A DNA stretch of 22,899 nt from positions 1-22,899 of the forward strand of contig JABGRG010000058.1 in NCBI GenBank assembly GCA_018648445.1, read 5' to 3'. The position numbers were made by a program, and so were the translations under genes. The notes under the pieces were generated by a model that saw only the letters and a program-made list of their open reading frames with translations, did not search any database and was not told where the DNA came from. The DNA comes from Rhodospirillales bacterium. Its GTDB lineage: Bacteria > Pseudomonadota > Alphaproteobacteria > Rhodospirillales_A > JACZKS01. This document shows positions 7,928-16,123 of this stretch, piece after piece (within the stretch, counting starts at the first letter, position 1; every line of letters begins with the position of its first letter).

Positions 7928-8395
7928 CTATATCGGCATTTTCGTCGTGCACTTGACCGTGCGCAGAACAAACGTCGTTTCCACCCGCACCACGCCGGGA
8001 AGCTGGGTCAAAATTTCGGTGTGAAGCCTTTCGAAATCTGCCTTATCACCATAAATCGTACGTATCACGTAGTCGGACACCCCGGCGACCAGATAACATT
8101 CCATAATCTCGGGAACAGTCGCGACCACGGCCTCGAACTGGTCCAGAGCGTTGCGATCCTGACGATCCAGTTTGATTTCTACAAAGGCCGCGCCTGGCTT
8201 CCCGCATGCCTCCGGATCCAACAGGGTAACAGTTCCGGCAATCAGGCCGCTTTCCTCCAACAACCGGACCCGGCGATGGCAGGCCGACGGGGAAAGATTG
8301 ACCAGCTCAGCCAATTCCACATTTGACAGACTGCCGTCTTCCTGCAAAGCACGAAGGATGGCACGATCCCGTTCGTCGATATTTACCTGTCGCAT
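7928..8395 (-). CDS. Lrp/AsnC family transcriptional regulator
   Basis: The protein has 155 residues. ATG at 8395 has AAGGA about 6 nt upstream. The N-terminal winged helix-turn-helix (about residues 6-60) contains DRAILRALQEDGSLSNVELA and LSPSACHRRVRLLEESGLI, as in Lrp/AsnC proteins. Residues about 68-150 form the RAM effector-binding domain, with the DYVIRTI and TELTQLPGV-like segments seen in the family. The gene is divergent from alanine dehydrogenase across a 140-bp region, the usual arrangement for an Lrp-type regulator (often called AldR) controlling ald in response to alanine or other amino acids. Local control of ald is inferred from this arrangement. Its 3' end converges on the kinase gene with only 10 bp between the two stop codons. 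Confidence 0.92.
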   Translation of the reverse strand: MRQVNIDERDRAILRALQEDGSLSNVELAELVNLSPSACHRRVRLLEESGLIAGTVTLLDPEACGKPGAAFVEIKLDRQDRNALDQFEAVVATVPEIMECYLVAGVSDYVIRTIYGDKADFERLHTEILTQLPGVVRVETTFVLRTVKCTTKMPI

Positions 8396-8421
8396 AATCT
8401 TCCTTATTTTTTGTGTTTTTC

Positions 8422-8474
8422 CGAATATTCTTCAATATTTATCCCGTTTCATACGTCAAAAGCACGAATATTCT
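8422..8474. promoter_or_regulatory. Two CGAATATTCT boxes, candidate Lrp-type operators
   Basis: The decamer CGAATATTCT, containing the palindrome GAATATTC, occurs at 8422-8431 and 8465-8474, 43 bp apart or about four helical turns. Both lie in the lrp-ald divergent region, where AT-rich sequence predominates. Lrp-family octamers bind several phased sites, which fits this spacing. Assignment to the neighbouring regulator is inference. Confidence 0.5.
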
Positions 8475-8535
8475 GCGCTGTTGGTGATACATTTATTCAC
8501 AACGTTCCAATTCCACAATACTCGGAGTTTCCGTC

Positions 8536-9651
8536 ATGCGTATCGGCGTTCCAAAGGAAATCAAAGTCCATGAGTACCGGGTCGGCCTGGTGCCTGCTGG
8601 CGTTCGCGAACTGGTGGCGCATGGCCATTCGGTAATGATCGAAACCGGCGCCGGCGGCGGCATCGGATTTACTGATGAAGATTATAAGGCCATAGGCGCG
8701 CAGATCGGCTCCGACGCCGACGAGGTGTTCGCCAAAGCCGAGATGATCATCAAGGTGAAAGAACCCCAGGCCGTGGAGCGCGCGCGCTTGCGCGAAGATC
8801 ACGTGCTGTTCACCTACCTGCATCTGGCTCCCGATGCTCCGCAAACCAAGGATCTGGTGGCCAGCGGCGCCACCTGTATTGCCTATGAAACGGTAACGTC
8901 GCCGCGCGGCGGTTTGCCGCTGCTGGCCCCCATGAGCGAAGTGGCCGGCCGCATGTCGATCCAGGCGGGCGCGCAGTCATTGGAAAAGGCGCACGGCGGT
9001 CGCGGCGTACTGCTGGGCGGCGTTCCCGGCGTCGACCCCGCCAAAGTGACCATCATCGGCGGCGGCGTCGTGGGAAGCAACGCGGCCATGATGGCCGTCG
9101 GCCTCGGTGCCGAGGTTGTCATCATCGACCGTGACATCGACGTTCTGCGCACCTTGGTCAACCACTTCGGTACCCGCATCAAGACGGCGTTTTCCACCCA
9201 TGCCGCCATTGAACATCATGTCGAAACTGCCGATCTGGTGGTCGGCGGCGTGTTGGTGGCCGGCGCCGCCGCACCCAAACTGGTGAGCAAGGACATGGTC
9301 AAGGCGATGATGCCCGGCTCGGTCGTCGTCGATGTCGCCATCGATCAGGGCGGCTGCTTTGAAACCGCCCACGCCACCACCCATGCCGATCCCACCTACG
9401 TAGTGGATGACGTGGTTCATTACTGCGTGGCCAACATGCCGGGCGGGGTGGCGCGCACGTCAACCTTCGCCCTGACCAACGCGACCCTGCCTTACGCTCT
9501 GGCGCTGGCCGACAAGGGCGCTACGGCGGCCATGACGGACGATCCGCACCTGCTGGCCGGTCTAAACGTGCATCGTGGGAAAATCACCTGCGAGGGTGTC
9601 GCCGAAGCCCTGGGATACGAGTTCGTCGAACCGGCCCAAGCGTTGGCCTAA
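8536..9651 (+). CDS. ald: Alanine dehydrogenase
   Basis: The protein has 371 residues, the normal length for Ald. ATG at 8536 has GGAG 8 nt upstream. It catalyses the reversible NAD-dependent deamination of L-alanine to pyruvate and ammonium in the cytoplasm. The N-terminus [20 protein letters not shown] is diagnostic of the family. The substrate and catalytic residues fall at the positions known from the Mycobacterium tuberculosis enzyme: Lys75 (in KVKEP), His96 (in YLHLAP) and Asp270 (in DVAIDQGG). The Rossmann motif GGGVVGSNA lies at 175-183, with Asp198 at the end of the following strand to bind the NAD ribose. The gene is expressed alone, divergent from an Lrp-type regulator. Its stop codon lies one base from that of the converging MFS gene. 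Confidence 0.97.
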   Translation: MRIGVPKEIKVHEYRVGLVPAGVRELVAHGHSVMIETGAGGGIGFTDEDYKAIGAQIGSDADEVFAKAEMIIKVKEPQAVERARLREDHVLFTYLHLAPDAPQTKDLVASGATCIAYETVTSPRGGLPLLAPMSEVAGRMSIQAGAQSLEKAHGGRGVLLGGVPGVDPAKVTIIGGGVVGSNAAMMAVGLGAEVVIIDRDIDVLRTLVNHFGTRIKTAFSTHAAIEHHVETADLVVGGVLVAGAAAPKLVSKDMVKAMMPGSVVVDVAIDQGGCFETAHATTHADPTYVVDDVVHYCVANMPGGVARTSTFALTNATLPYALALADKGATAAMTDDPHLLAGLNVHRGKITCEGVAEALGYEFVEPAQALA

Positions 9652-9652
9652 G

Positions 9653-10900
9653 TTATTTGGTGACCTGATCGCCTTCGAGCAGGGCGATCAGGGGCGCCCG
9701 GCGGCGGTAAACAACGACGCCGATAATCACGCAAACGATCCCGCCCATTGCGACCGGAGGGCCGAAGCCCCAGAATTCGGCCAGCCACCCCATGGCCAGT
9801 GCCCCCACCGCAGGGCCGCCACGAAAAGTGATGCCCCAGACGCTTAGAACCCGCCCGCGCATCCGATCGTCTACGGCGGATTGCAGCAACGTCTGAGCCC
9901 CTGTTCCGAATACCACCATCATGGTCCCCGAAAGGGCGATGGCGACAACGCCAACCCAGAACCCGGAAAACAAGCCGAAGATGACACATAAAACCCCCGA
10001 CAGGGCGAACCCCGCGATGGTCATTGCTGTCAATCCGGCAATGCCCGTTCGCTGCGCGAGATAGAGGCCGGCAGCAACCGCGCCAAAACCCACCGCCGAG
10101 GTCAATATTGCAAATCCATCGGCACCCTGATGGAAAACCTCATCGGCAAAACCGGGAAGAAGTTCGTAAACGGGCCGCGCCAAAATCGATCCGATGATGG
10201 ACAAAATCAACAACGGTCCCAAAGCCGGATGGGTAAACGCATAGCGTATGCCCTCGACGAATTCAGCGACGATCCCCTGATGGTGAAACGCCTTCTCACT
10301 GGGCAAATTCAGGCCCAAAAGAATGAAGACGATGGCAGCGTGGCTAAAACCGACGAATACGAAAGCCTCGGCAATGCCCGCCCAAGCGATCAAAAGCCCG
10401 GCGACCGCCGGTCCGACAAACCGCGCCAGATTGAAAATCACCGAATTGATCGCAACCGCTGGGCCGATGTATTCGGCTGTAACCAGGCTTGGAACGATGG
10501 CCAGCCGTGCCGGTTGTTGAACGGCGATGACAATTCCGCCAAGCAGCGACAAACCGAATAGAACCTCGATATTCACGAGATCCGCATAGATCAGGGCGGC
10601 AAGAGCAAGACCATGAACCGCGGCCAATGCCTTACAGACAACAAGGATCATCTTGCGGTCGGTCCGGTCGGCAAGAACGCCGCCGAACGGCCCAATAAAA
10701 ACCACCGGGAACAGATCAGCGAAGGCAACCGCGCCCAGCCAGAAGCCTGATTGCGTCAATTCCCACGTCAGCCACCCAACGGCCAGCCGTTGAACCCACA
10801 AACCGACCAGTGATAGCGAATTTCCCGCCGTAAACAGCGCGAATGCCCGGTTGGAAAACACGCCTAAAATGGCGGAATCGAGGACGCGTCCGAAATTCAT
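9653..10900 (-). CDS. MFS transporter, MFS_3 (EntS-like) type
   Basis: The protein has 415 residues and about 12 hydrophobic segments. The N-terminal FSNRAFALFTAGNSLSLVGLWVQRLA and the loop motif GGVLADRTDRK at 73-83 are characteristic of the MFS_3 branch that includes the enterobactin exporter EntS. Many members are uncharacterised. The substrate is unknown, and export of a metabolite is as likely as uptake. ATG at 10900 is preceded by only a weak AAAAGAAG. It is the last gene of a minus-strand series SDR - Gfo/Idh/MocA - MFS. The 64-bp gap to the upstream gene is filled by 28-bp tandem repeats that duplicate the end of that gene. The series suggests a role in the same sugar-acid pathway, but this is contextual. 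Confidence 0.88.
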   Translation of the reverse strand: MNFGRVLDSAILGVFSNRAFALFTAGNSLSLVGLWVQRLAVGWLTWELTQSGFWLGAVAFADLFPVVFIGPFGGVLADRTDRKMILVVCKALAAVHGLALAALIYADLVNIEVLFGLSLLGGIVIAVQQPARLAIVPSLVTAEYIGPAVAINSVIFNLARFVGPAVAGLLIAWAGIAEAFVFVGFSHAAIVFILLGLNLPSEKAFHHQGIVAEFVEGIRYAFTHPALGPLLILSIIGSILARPVYELLPGFADEVFHQGADGFAILTSAVGFGAVAAGLYLAQRTGIAGLTAMTIAGFALSGVLCVIFGLFSGFWVGVVAIALSGTMMVVFGTGAQTLLQSAVDDRMRGRVLSVWGITFRGGPAVGALAMGWLAEFWGFGPPVAMGGIVCVIIGVVVYRRRAPLIALLEGDQVTK

Positions 10901-10926
10901 CTTCTTTTCATTTTCCCGATGCCGCG

Positions 10927-10998
10927 GCCCGCACGATTATCCCGTTGCCGCGCTGCCCGCACGATTATCCCGTTTCCGCGCTGCCCGCACGATAATCC
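10927..10998. repeat. 28-bp tandem repeat, 2.6 copies, duplicating the end of a gene
   Basis: Copies run 10927-10954, 10955-10982 and, partially, 10983-10998. Each starts GCCCGCACGAT(T/A)ATCC. The first two are 28 bp and differ at a single base near their end (GTTGCCGCGCT versus GTTTCCGCGCT). The right end of copy 2 and the partial copy 3 are the last codons of the oxidoreductase gene, and its TAA stop lies inside copy 2. Copy 1 is therefore an untranslated duplicate of the gene's 3' end. Confidence 0.75.
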
Positions 10999-11963
10999 TG
11001 CAACACCGCGTCGATCACCTTGGTTGCGCGCATGCCCGTTTCGCCGGTGCTGGCGCACACGCCTTTACCCAAAAGATCATCTACCACCGTTTGTATCAAC
11101 GGTTGATGAACGTGTTTGGGATAACCCACATCGAATTCCGTTTTTCCGTCGGGCGTGCTCACAACCACGGGGTTCGGCGTGAAAATCGAGAACGACACTT
11201 CGCCATGGGTTCCGACGACACGGGTTTCCTCGAAGTCGCGGCTTGTGGTGAAGCACCACTCGCCAACGCCATGTACACCGCCTTCGCAGACAAACGAAGC
11301 GCTCACCGTGTCCTCCGCCGGGTACAGGCCGGTGAGATTGGCGGCAAACCCGGAAACGGAGACGACGGGTCCGAAAATGAAATCCATCAAATCAAACGCG
11401 TGGCAACCGATATCAACGAAAATGCCGCCGCCGCCGACCTCGGGACGCATTCGCCAGGGGATGCCGTCAGCGTCGAAACCCGGTTCGGGCGCGCGCTCGA
11501 AATGGCTGATATGGACCGTTCTCGCCTCACCGATCAAACCGCTATCGATAATTTCCTTTACCTTCAGATAAATGGGCAAGGCCCGCCGATAATAGGCGAC
11601 AAAAAGCGGTACGTTCGCGCCCTTGCAGGCTTCGATCATTTCCAGCGCCTCAGCCTCGTCCATGGCGATGGGTTTTTCGACCAGAACCGGTTTTCCGGCG
11701 GCCGCGCACATCAGCACGATTTCCTTGTGCGATCTTGGCGGGGTCGCCACGTAAACGGCATCCACTTCGTCATCGTGGATCAGTTGCGCCGCATCGTCGG
11801 TCCATTTGGCGACGCCGTGACGTTGCGCGTAATCGCGCGCGAGATCTGCGTTGCGCCGCATGACCGACACCAGGGACGAATTCTCCGCCTTGCTGAATCC
11901 GGGGCCACTTTTAATCTCGGTAACGTCGCCGCAACCGACAATCCCCCAACGAATGCTATCCAT
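10965..11963 (-). CDS. Gfo/Idh/MocA family NAD(P)-dependent oxidoreductase
   Basis: The protein has 332 residues. ATG at 11963 is chosen because GGGGG lies 4 nt upstream. A GTG at 11981 overlapping the preceding stop codon would add six residues. The N-terminal Rossmann fold starts WGIVGCGDV (GxGxxG at about 7-12). The family motif EKP lies at 96-98 (VLVEKPIA). The C-terminal domain has GGGGIFVDIGCHAFDL at 177-192, where Asp184 and His188 are the usual substrate-side residues. Members oxidise or reduce sugars, inositols and sugar acids in the cytoplasm, and the substrate here is not determinable. It directly follows an SDR gene and precedes an MFS gene, so this is very likely an operon. The 3' end carries a tandem duplication. 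Confidence 0.93.
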   Translation of the reverse strand: MDSIRWGIVGCGDVTEIKSGPGFSKAENSSLVSVMRRNADLARDYAQRHGVAKWTDDAAQLIHDDEVDAVYVATPPRSHKEIVLMCAAAGKPVLVEKPIAMDEAEALEMIEACKGANVPLFVAYYRRALPIYLKVKEIIDSGLIGEARTVHISHFERAPEPGFDADGIPWRMRPEVGGGGIFVDIGCHAFDLMDFIFGPVVSVSGFAANLTGLYPAEDTVSASFVCEGGVHGVGEWCFTTSRDFEETRVVGTHGEVSFSIFTPNPVVVSTPDGKTEFDVGYPKHVHQPLIQTVVDDLLGKGVCASTGETGMRATKVIDAVLQDYRAGSAETG

Positions 11964-11980
11964 AACGCCCCCACTATCCA

Positions 11981-12745
11981 CTAGACGTTGACCACAACCC
12001 CGCCATCCACGTTCAGGGCGTGACCGGTGATAAACGATGCGGCGTCGGACGCCAGAAACACGGCGGCCCCGCCGATTTCGGTTGGGTCAGCCCAGCGGCC
12101 CAACGGGGTCCGCGAAGCCACCCATTGATCGAACTCGGGATTGTCCTGGAGAGCCTGCGTCAGGTCGGTGCGGGTGAAGCCCGGGCAAAGGGCGTTGCAG
12201 GTAATGCTGTGTTCGCCAAGTTCCACGGCAAGCGCCTTGCACAAGGCGGTCGCACCGCCCTTCGACGCAACATAGCCCGCATTATTGGGTCGGGCGACCT
12301 GCCCCATCATGGATGAGACGACAATTATTCGCCCGCTTTTCTGCGCGACCATCGGCTTGGATGCTTCCCGCGCCAGCACGAATGCCGCCGAAACGTTGGT
12401 GTTGATTACCTTGAGGAAATCCTCGGTCGTATGTTCGGTCAAGGCGGTGCGGTGGGTGGTGCCCGCATTGACCGCCAGCACGTCCAACCGGCCATGTTCC
12501 TTGACGATAGCCGCCACAGCATTCACCGCCGCCGCCTCGTCGGTTACGTCGAAGGCAATCGCCGAGGCCGAATATCCCAGTTCTTTCAACTCGGACACCC
12601 GCTCGGCCAATTTCGCCTCGTCACGACCATTAAGGACGACCGTTGCGCCCGCCTCAGCCATCGATTTGCCAATTGCCCAGCCGATGCCACGCGTAGAACC
12701 CGCGATCAGCGCCACCTTGCCAGAAAGAGAAAAAAGATCAGACAC
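11981..12745 (-). CDS. Short-chain dehydrogenase/reductase (SDR), gluconate-5-dehydrogenase-like
   Basis: The protein has 254 residues. GTG at 12745 is chosen because a perfect AGGAGG lies 5 nt upstream. The frame is open further, but the extension lacks SDR homology. The Rossmann motif is GSTRGIG at 16-22, preceded by Ala instead of the usual Thr. NAG lies at 93-95, the catalytic Ser145 in VVSSMMG, and the YxxxK pair is Tyr158 and Lys162. The end (LGRWADPTEIGGAAVFLASDAASFITGHALNVDGG) is typical of the sugar-acid SDRs related to gluconate 5-dehydrogenase and KduD. It should oxidise a sugar alcohol or sugar acid carbon with NAD(P). It is the first gene of the minus operon and divergent from TRAP system 1, which suggests that it acts on that transporter's substrate. 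Confidence 0.93.
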   Translation of the reverse strand: MSDLFSLSGKVALIAGSTRGIGWAIGKSMAEAGATVVLNGRDEAKLAERVSELKELGYSASAIAFDVTDEAAAVNAVAAIVKEHGRLDVLAVNAGTTHRTALTEHTTEDFLKVINTNVSAAFVLAREASKPMVAQKSGRIIVVSSMMGQVARPNNAGYVASKGGATALCKALAVELGEHSITCNALCPGFTRTDLTQALQDNPEFDQWVASRTPLGRWADPTEIGGAAVFLASDAASFITGHALNVDGGVVVNV

Positions 12746-12808
12746 TCGGTCCTCCTGAAATTGCAATCTGAGATCGCTAAAAAGTGTACCGTATTCGCCT
12801 ACAGTGCC

Positions 12809-12824
12809 GCCGGTTCTAACCGGC
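12809..12824. promoter_or_regulatory. Palindrome GCCGGTT-CT-AACCGGC
   Basis: Perfect 7-bp arms flank a 2-nt centre, 64 bp upstream of the SDR GTG start. A further ACCGGT lies at 12844-12849. It is likely an operator for a dimeric regulator that controls the SDR operon; the regulator is unknown. Confidence 0.45.
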
Positions 12825-12978
12825 AAACCTGCAGTGACACAATACCGGTTGCTCAAATTGGAAGGTCTGATATCGCAAAGCAACCGAAAAATTGGCAACA
12901 ATTTTGTTGGCGACGCATTCCGTTGGTAAAGAATATGGCTCTGTTTTTCCCGAAAAAATTGAGATTTTTCAATTTATT

Positions 12979-12992
12979 ATTGGAATTCCAAT
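12979..12992. promoter_or_regulatory. Perfect palindrome ATTGGAATTCCAAT
   Basis: This 14-bp perfect palindrome lies 168 bp upstream of the TRAP 1 SBP start and 233 bp upstream of the SDR start. It contains TGGAA/TTCCA half-sites like those of E. coli IclR operators, but with no spacer between them. It is a candidate operator for the divergent promoters. Confidence 0.45.
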
Positions 12993-13160
12993 GAATATTT
13001 TCCCTTACTAAGAAATATTGGTTTCGAGGTTTACGTCTAGCCCCAAGCGATGCTATCGTGACTTGGTAAACATGAACGGTAATCTGCCCGATCAATAAAT
13101 GAGGGACGGGCGGGGTTGGCTGTTTAACACTTCAAATTTACGATCGTGGAGGGAGAACTC

Positions 13161-14159
13161 ATGTTGAAAAGAATTGCTCAGGCAACCAGCCTGGGACTTA
13201 TCGTAGGCGCCATGTCCATCGGCGCAGCGCAATCCGCTGACGTAACACTGCATGGCGCGAGCCAGTTTGACGAAGCGCATCCTTTCACCAGGCTTATGCG
13301 CAAGTTCGAACAATTGGTTCCGTTGTACAATGCGGGCGCGGAAACCGTCGAGTTCGTCATGCATCTGAACAGCGAACTCGGTCTTGAAAAAGACTATTTC
13401 AACTACATGAGCCAGGGCATTTCGGTCGACTACGCCGTCGCATCGCCCGCGCACATGTCAACCTACTCCAAGATGGCGACGCTCTATGATCCTCCGGGAC
13501 TGTGGAGAAGCGCGTTGCACATGAGCCAGGTTATCGAATCCGGCGTTCTTAAGCCGATCGAACAAGACATCCTGAAACGTGCCGATGTGGTTATTCTCGG
13601 TTACGGCGGCGGCGCGACCCGTCACCTGATCGTCAACAAGCCGGTCAGTTCCATGGCCGACATCAAGGGTCTTTCGGTTCGTGTGCAGGGTGCCCCGATC
13701 TGGACGAAAGCCTTCCAGGCCGCCGGTATGGCTCCGACCGTCATCGCCTACTCCGAGGTCTACAACGGCATCCAGACCGGCCGCATCGAAGCCGCCGAAA
13801 ACGAAGCCAACGGCATCAAGCAGATGAAGTTCTACGAAGTCGGTGAGAACATCGCCCTGACCGGTCATGCCATGACCGTCCGGCCGCTGTGCTTCGCCAA
13901 CAAGTCCTTCAAGCGCCTTTCGGCCAACTTGCAAACCGCCGTCATGCAAGCGGGTAAAGACGCCGGTGTCTTCGGTCGTATCGCCGAGACCACCGACGAC
14001 GCTGCCTTGCTGATCAAGATGGAAGGCGAAGGCAAGCTCAAGAGAATCGCGTTCACCGAACGTGCGGCGCTTTCCGACTCAATGGCTCCCGCCGTTGAAG
14101 GATACTTCGCCGAACAAAACGCAACTGACCTCTTCAAGGCCATTCGGGCTGTCAAATAA
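13161..14159 (+). CDS. TRAP transporter substrate-binding protein (DctP family), system 1
   Basis: The protein has 332 residues. ATG at 13161 has GGAGGGAG 5-12 nt upstream; the GTG at 13146 lies next to this site and is unlikely to be used. A signal peptide spans about 1-26 (MLKRIAQATSLGLIVGAMSIGAAQSA), so the mature protein is periplasmic. The DctP signatures are R174 in LSVRVQGAPIW, where the family's conserved arginine usually binds a carboxylate, and the SEVYNGIQTGRIEAAENE segment at 198-215. The N-terminal lobe is unusual for the family (ASQFDEAHPFTRLMRKFEQLV), so its ligand may differ from C4-dicarboxylates. It is first in the SBP-DctQ-DctM operon. A strong intrinsic terminator after it should raise SBP levels above those of the permease subunits. 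Confidence 0.93.
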   Translation: MLKRIAQATSLGLIVGAMSIGAAQSADVTLHGASQFDEAHPFTRLMRKFEQLVPLYNAGAETVEFVMHLNSELGLEKDYFNYMSQGISVDYAVASPAHMSTYSKMATLYDPPGLWRSALHMSQVIESGVLKPIEQDILKRADVVILGYGGGATRHLIVNKPVSSMADIKGLSVRVQGAPIWTKAFQAAGMAPTVIAYSEVYNGIQTGRIEAAENEANGIKQMKFYEVGENIALTGHAMTVRPLCFANKSFKRLSANLQTAVMQAGKDAGVFGRIAETTDDAALLIKMEGEGKLKRIAFTERAALSDSMAPAVEGYFAEQNATDLFKAIRAVK

Positions 14160-14193
14160 GTAGCGGTCAAGCGATACAAATGAGTTAGACTTT

Positions 14194-14230
14194 AAGGGGC
14201 CGATGACTTAATGGTTGTCGGCCCCTTTCT
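14194..14230 (+). terminator. Intrinsic terminator or attenuator after the SBP gene
   Basis: A perfect 10-bp GC-rich stem (AAGGGGCCGA at 14194-14203 with TCGGCCCCTT at 14218-14227) encloses a 14-nt loop and is followed by TTTCTTC. It lies 34 bp beyond the SBP stop codon and 49 bp before the DctQ start. Partial termination here would explain differential expression within the operon. Confidence 0.8.
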
Positions 14231-14278
14231 TCAACCTTGCACGCCGTCAGACGGCGTCACGGGAATGGCAGTCTGAAT

Positions 14279-14758
14279 ATGAAATCGTTTCTCAACGGTT
14301 ATTTCCGACTTTTGCAGTTTGCGCTTACGGCACTGATGATCTTGCTAATCGTGCCCGTGTCGCTGCAAATTTTCTCAAGCTATGTCGGATTTATTCCGCG
14401 CTACATCTGGACTGAAGAGATGGCGCGGTTCTGTTTTATTTGGATCGTTCTGGTCGGGTCAATCATCGCCGTGCGCGAAGGAACCCACTTCACGGTCGAT
14501 CTGTTACCGACGGCTTCAACGGAGCGCCAGGTAGGGCTATGGAATTTGTTTGCCGATTTTTCCATTTTCCTCACCGCTATGGTCTTCCTGATTTGGGGCT
14601 GGGACTTCGTGGCATCCAGCCTTTATCAGACTTCAGAGATGGCCGACATGCCGATGGTCTACATCTATGCGGGATGGCCGATCGCCGGGGTGAGTTACAT
14701 TATATTCCTGGCCGAAAAAACCGCCAAAAATATTAAACTTATTCGGAGTACTGAGTGA
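14279..14758 (+). CDS. TRAP transporter small permease subunit (DctQ), system 1
   Basis: The protein has 159 residues. ATG at 14279 is preferred over an upstream TTG at 14237, although the ribosome-binding site (GGGAATGG) is weak. Four hydrophobic helices are visible. The first contains LLQFALTALMILLIVPVSLQIF, and the conserved WTEEMARFCFIWIVLVGSIIAVREGTHFTVD of DctQ proteins follows. Its partners are the SBP and DctM. It helps the large subunit in sodium-driven uptake across the inner membrane. Its TGA overlaps the DctM ATG by one base (ATGA junction), which indicates translational coupling. Confidence 0.93.
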   Translation: MKSFLNGYFRLLQFALTALMILLIVPVSLQIFSSYVGFIPRYIWTEEMARFCFIWIVLVGSIIAVREGTHFTVDLLPTASTERQVGLWNLFADFSIFLTAMVFLIWGWDFVASSLYQTSEMADMPMVYIYAGWPIAGVSYIIFLAEKTAKNIKLIRSTE

Positions 14759-16062
14759 TGTCGGCTTGGGAAGTTGCAGCAATTCTTTTCCCCGTTTTCG
14801 GGGTGCTTGTCCTGCTGCGGGTCCCGGTGGCATTTGCCTTGGGCCTCGCCTGCGTACCCGTGTTCATGATCGAGGACCGGCTGACGCCGTTCCTGTTGAT
14901 GAACGAAATGTACAAATCCTACAACGCCTTCGTGCTGTTGGCCGTGCCGTTCTTCCTGCTGGCCGCCAACATCATGAACCAGGCCGGCATTACGGACCGT
15001 CTGGTTCGGCTGTCGCGTGCCCTGGTCGGCCATCTGCCGGGCGGTCTGGGTCACATCAACGTGGTCGTCAGCATGCTGTTTGCCGGGATTTCCGGATCCA
15101 GCACGGCGGATGCCGCGGGCATCGGCTCGTTGCTGATCCCGCAGATGAAGAAGCAGGGCTTTTCGGCCAGCTTCTCGGTTTCCATTACGGCGTGTTCGTC
15201 GGTTATGGGCGTTATCATTCCCCCAAGCATTCTGATGGTGGTTTGGGGTGGCCTGATGACGGTTTCCATCGGCGGGCTTTTCCTGGCCGGCGTTATTCCC
15301 GGAATTCTGGTCGCCGCGTCTCAGATGATCACGGTGTATATCTACGCCAAGATCTACGGCTATCCCATCTATTCGCGTTCGACCCTGAAAGAAGCGGCGC
15401 TGGCCATCTTCTTTGCCATCCCGCCCCTGATGACGCCACTGATCATCGTTGGCGGCATCGTCGCCGGTTTCTTCACGCCGACGGAAGCATCAGCCATTGC
15501 CGTGATGTATTCACTGGCTCTGGGCGTTTTCGGATACCGCACGATCAAGGGCAAGGACATCCCCAAGGTGTTCTACGATTCGGCCCGTTTCGCGGCGATT
15601 TCGCTGTTTTGCATCGGCACGGCGTCGGCCTTTGGCTGGCTGCTGGCCTACTACAAAATTCCGTTCGCCATTGTCGAATTCCTCAAGCCGTTCGGCGTCG
15701 GGGCGATCAGCACGGGCCTGATCGTGGCCGGTGCGTTCCTGTTCATCGGCATGTTCATCGACGCCATCCCGGCAATCATTATCCTGGGCACGGTGTTGTG
15801 GCCGCTGGGTGAATTTGCCGGCATGCATCCGATCCATTTCGCCATTATCGGCGTTATTTCACTGGCCTTCGGTTTGGTGACGCCGCCCTACGGATTATGT
15901 CTGCTAATTGCCTGCGCGGTGGGTGAGATCAAGGTCGTTCAAGCCTTGAAGGACGTCGGCGTCATATTGCTGCCCATGCTTTGTGTGCTGATGTTCGTCA
16001 TCTTCCTGCCGGAAGTGATCCTATGGCTGCCAAGAGCGTTTATGCCCTCCTACATCGGGTAG
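14758..16062 (+). CDS. TRAP transporter large permease subunit (DctM), system 1
   Basis: The protein has 434 residues, the usual DctM length. ATG at 14758 overlaps the DctQ stop; GTG at 14755 is the alternative. About 12 hydrophobic helices are present. Family signatures are LLAVPFFLLAANIMNQAGITDRLVRLSRALVGHLPGGLGH, SMLFAGISGSSTADAAGIG and a later VTPPYGLCLLIA. It forms the ion-coupled transport channel for the ligand delivered by the periplasmic SBP. It is last in the operon and is followed by a very strong terminator 7 bp downstream. Confidence 0.95.
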   Translation: MSAWEVAAILFPVFGVLVLLRVPVAFALGLACVPVFMIEDRLTPFLLMNEMYKSYNAFVLLAVPFFLLAANIMNQAGITDRLVRLSRALVGHLPGGLGHINVVVSMLFAGISGSSTADAAGIGSLLIPQMKKQGFSASFSVSITACSSVMGVIIPPSILMVVWGGLMTVSIGGLFLAGVIPGILVAASQMITVYIYAKIYGYPIYSRSTLKEAALAIFFAIPPLMTPLIIVGGIVAGFFTPTEASAIAVMYSLALGVFGYRTIKGKDIPKVFYDSARFAAISLFCIGTASAFGWLLAYYKIPFAIVEFLKPFGVGAISTGLIVAGAFLFIGMFIDAIPAIIILGTVLWPLGEFAGMHPIHFAIIGVISLAFGLVTPPYGLCLLIACAVGEIKVVQALKDVGVILLPMLCVLMFVIFLPEVILWLPRAFMPSYIG

Positions 16063-16069
16063 GCAAAAC

Positions 16070-16103
16070 AAAACCCCGGAGCGAAAAACGCTCCGGGGTT
16101 TTT
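16070..16103. terminator. Bidirectional intrinsic terminator
   Basis: A perfect 14-bp stem (AAAACCCCGGAGCG at 16070-16083 with its complement at 16089-16102) has a 5-nt loop AAAAA. It gives a T-run on the plus strand and another on the minus strand. It separates the convergent DctM (+) and dehydratase (-) genes, so it should stop transcription from both sides. Confidence 0.9.
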
Positions 16104-16123
16104 CTTTGGCCGTATGGTTCGTT

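Larger units (their letters stand above)
12746..13160. promoter_or_regulatory. Divergent regulatory region between the SDR operon and TRAP 1
   Basis: These 415 bp contain no supportable gene. From left to right they hold a GCCGGTT-CT-AACCGGC palindrome (12809-12824), a CAACAA-TT-TTGTTG dyad (12896-12909), an AT-rich patch, and a perfect 14-bp palindrome ATTGGAATTCCAAT (12979-12992). Each dyad is a candidate operator. The promoters themselves could not be placed with confidence. Confidence 0.55.

Noticed and set aside
12746..12901. Longer start for the first SDR
   Set aside because: The extension does not resemble an SDR N-terminus, and the GTG at 12745 has a perfect AGGAGG 5 nt upstream.
12892..12910. 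Sigma-54-like sequence TTGGCAACAATTTTGTT upstream of TRAP 1
   Set aside because: The -12 element has GT instead of the essential GC, so it is more simply explained as the CAACAA-TT-TTGTTG dyad.
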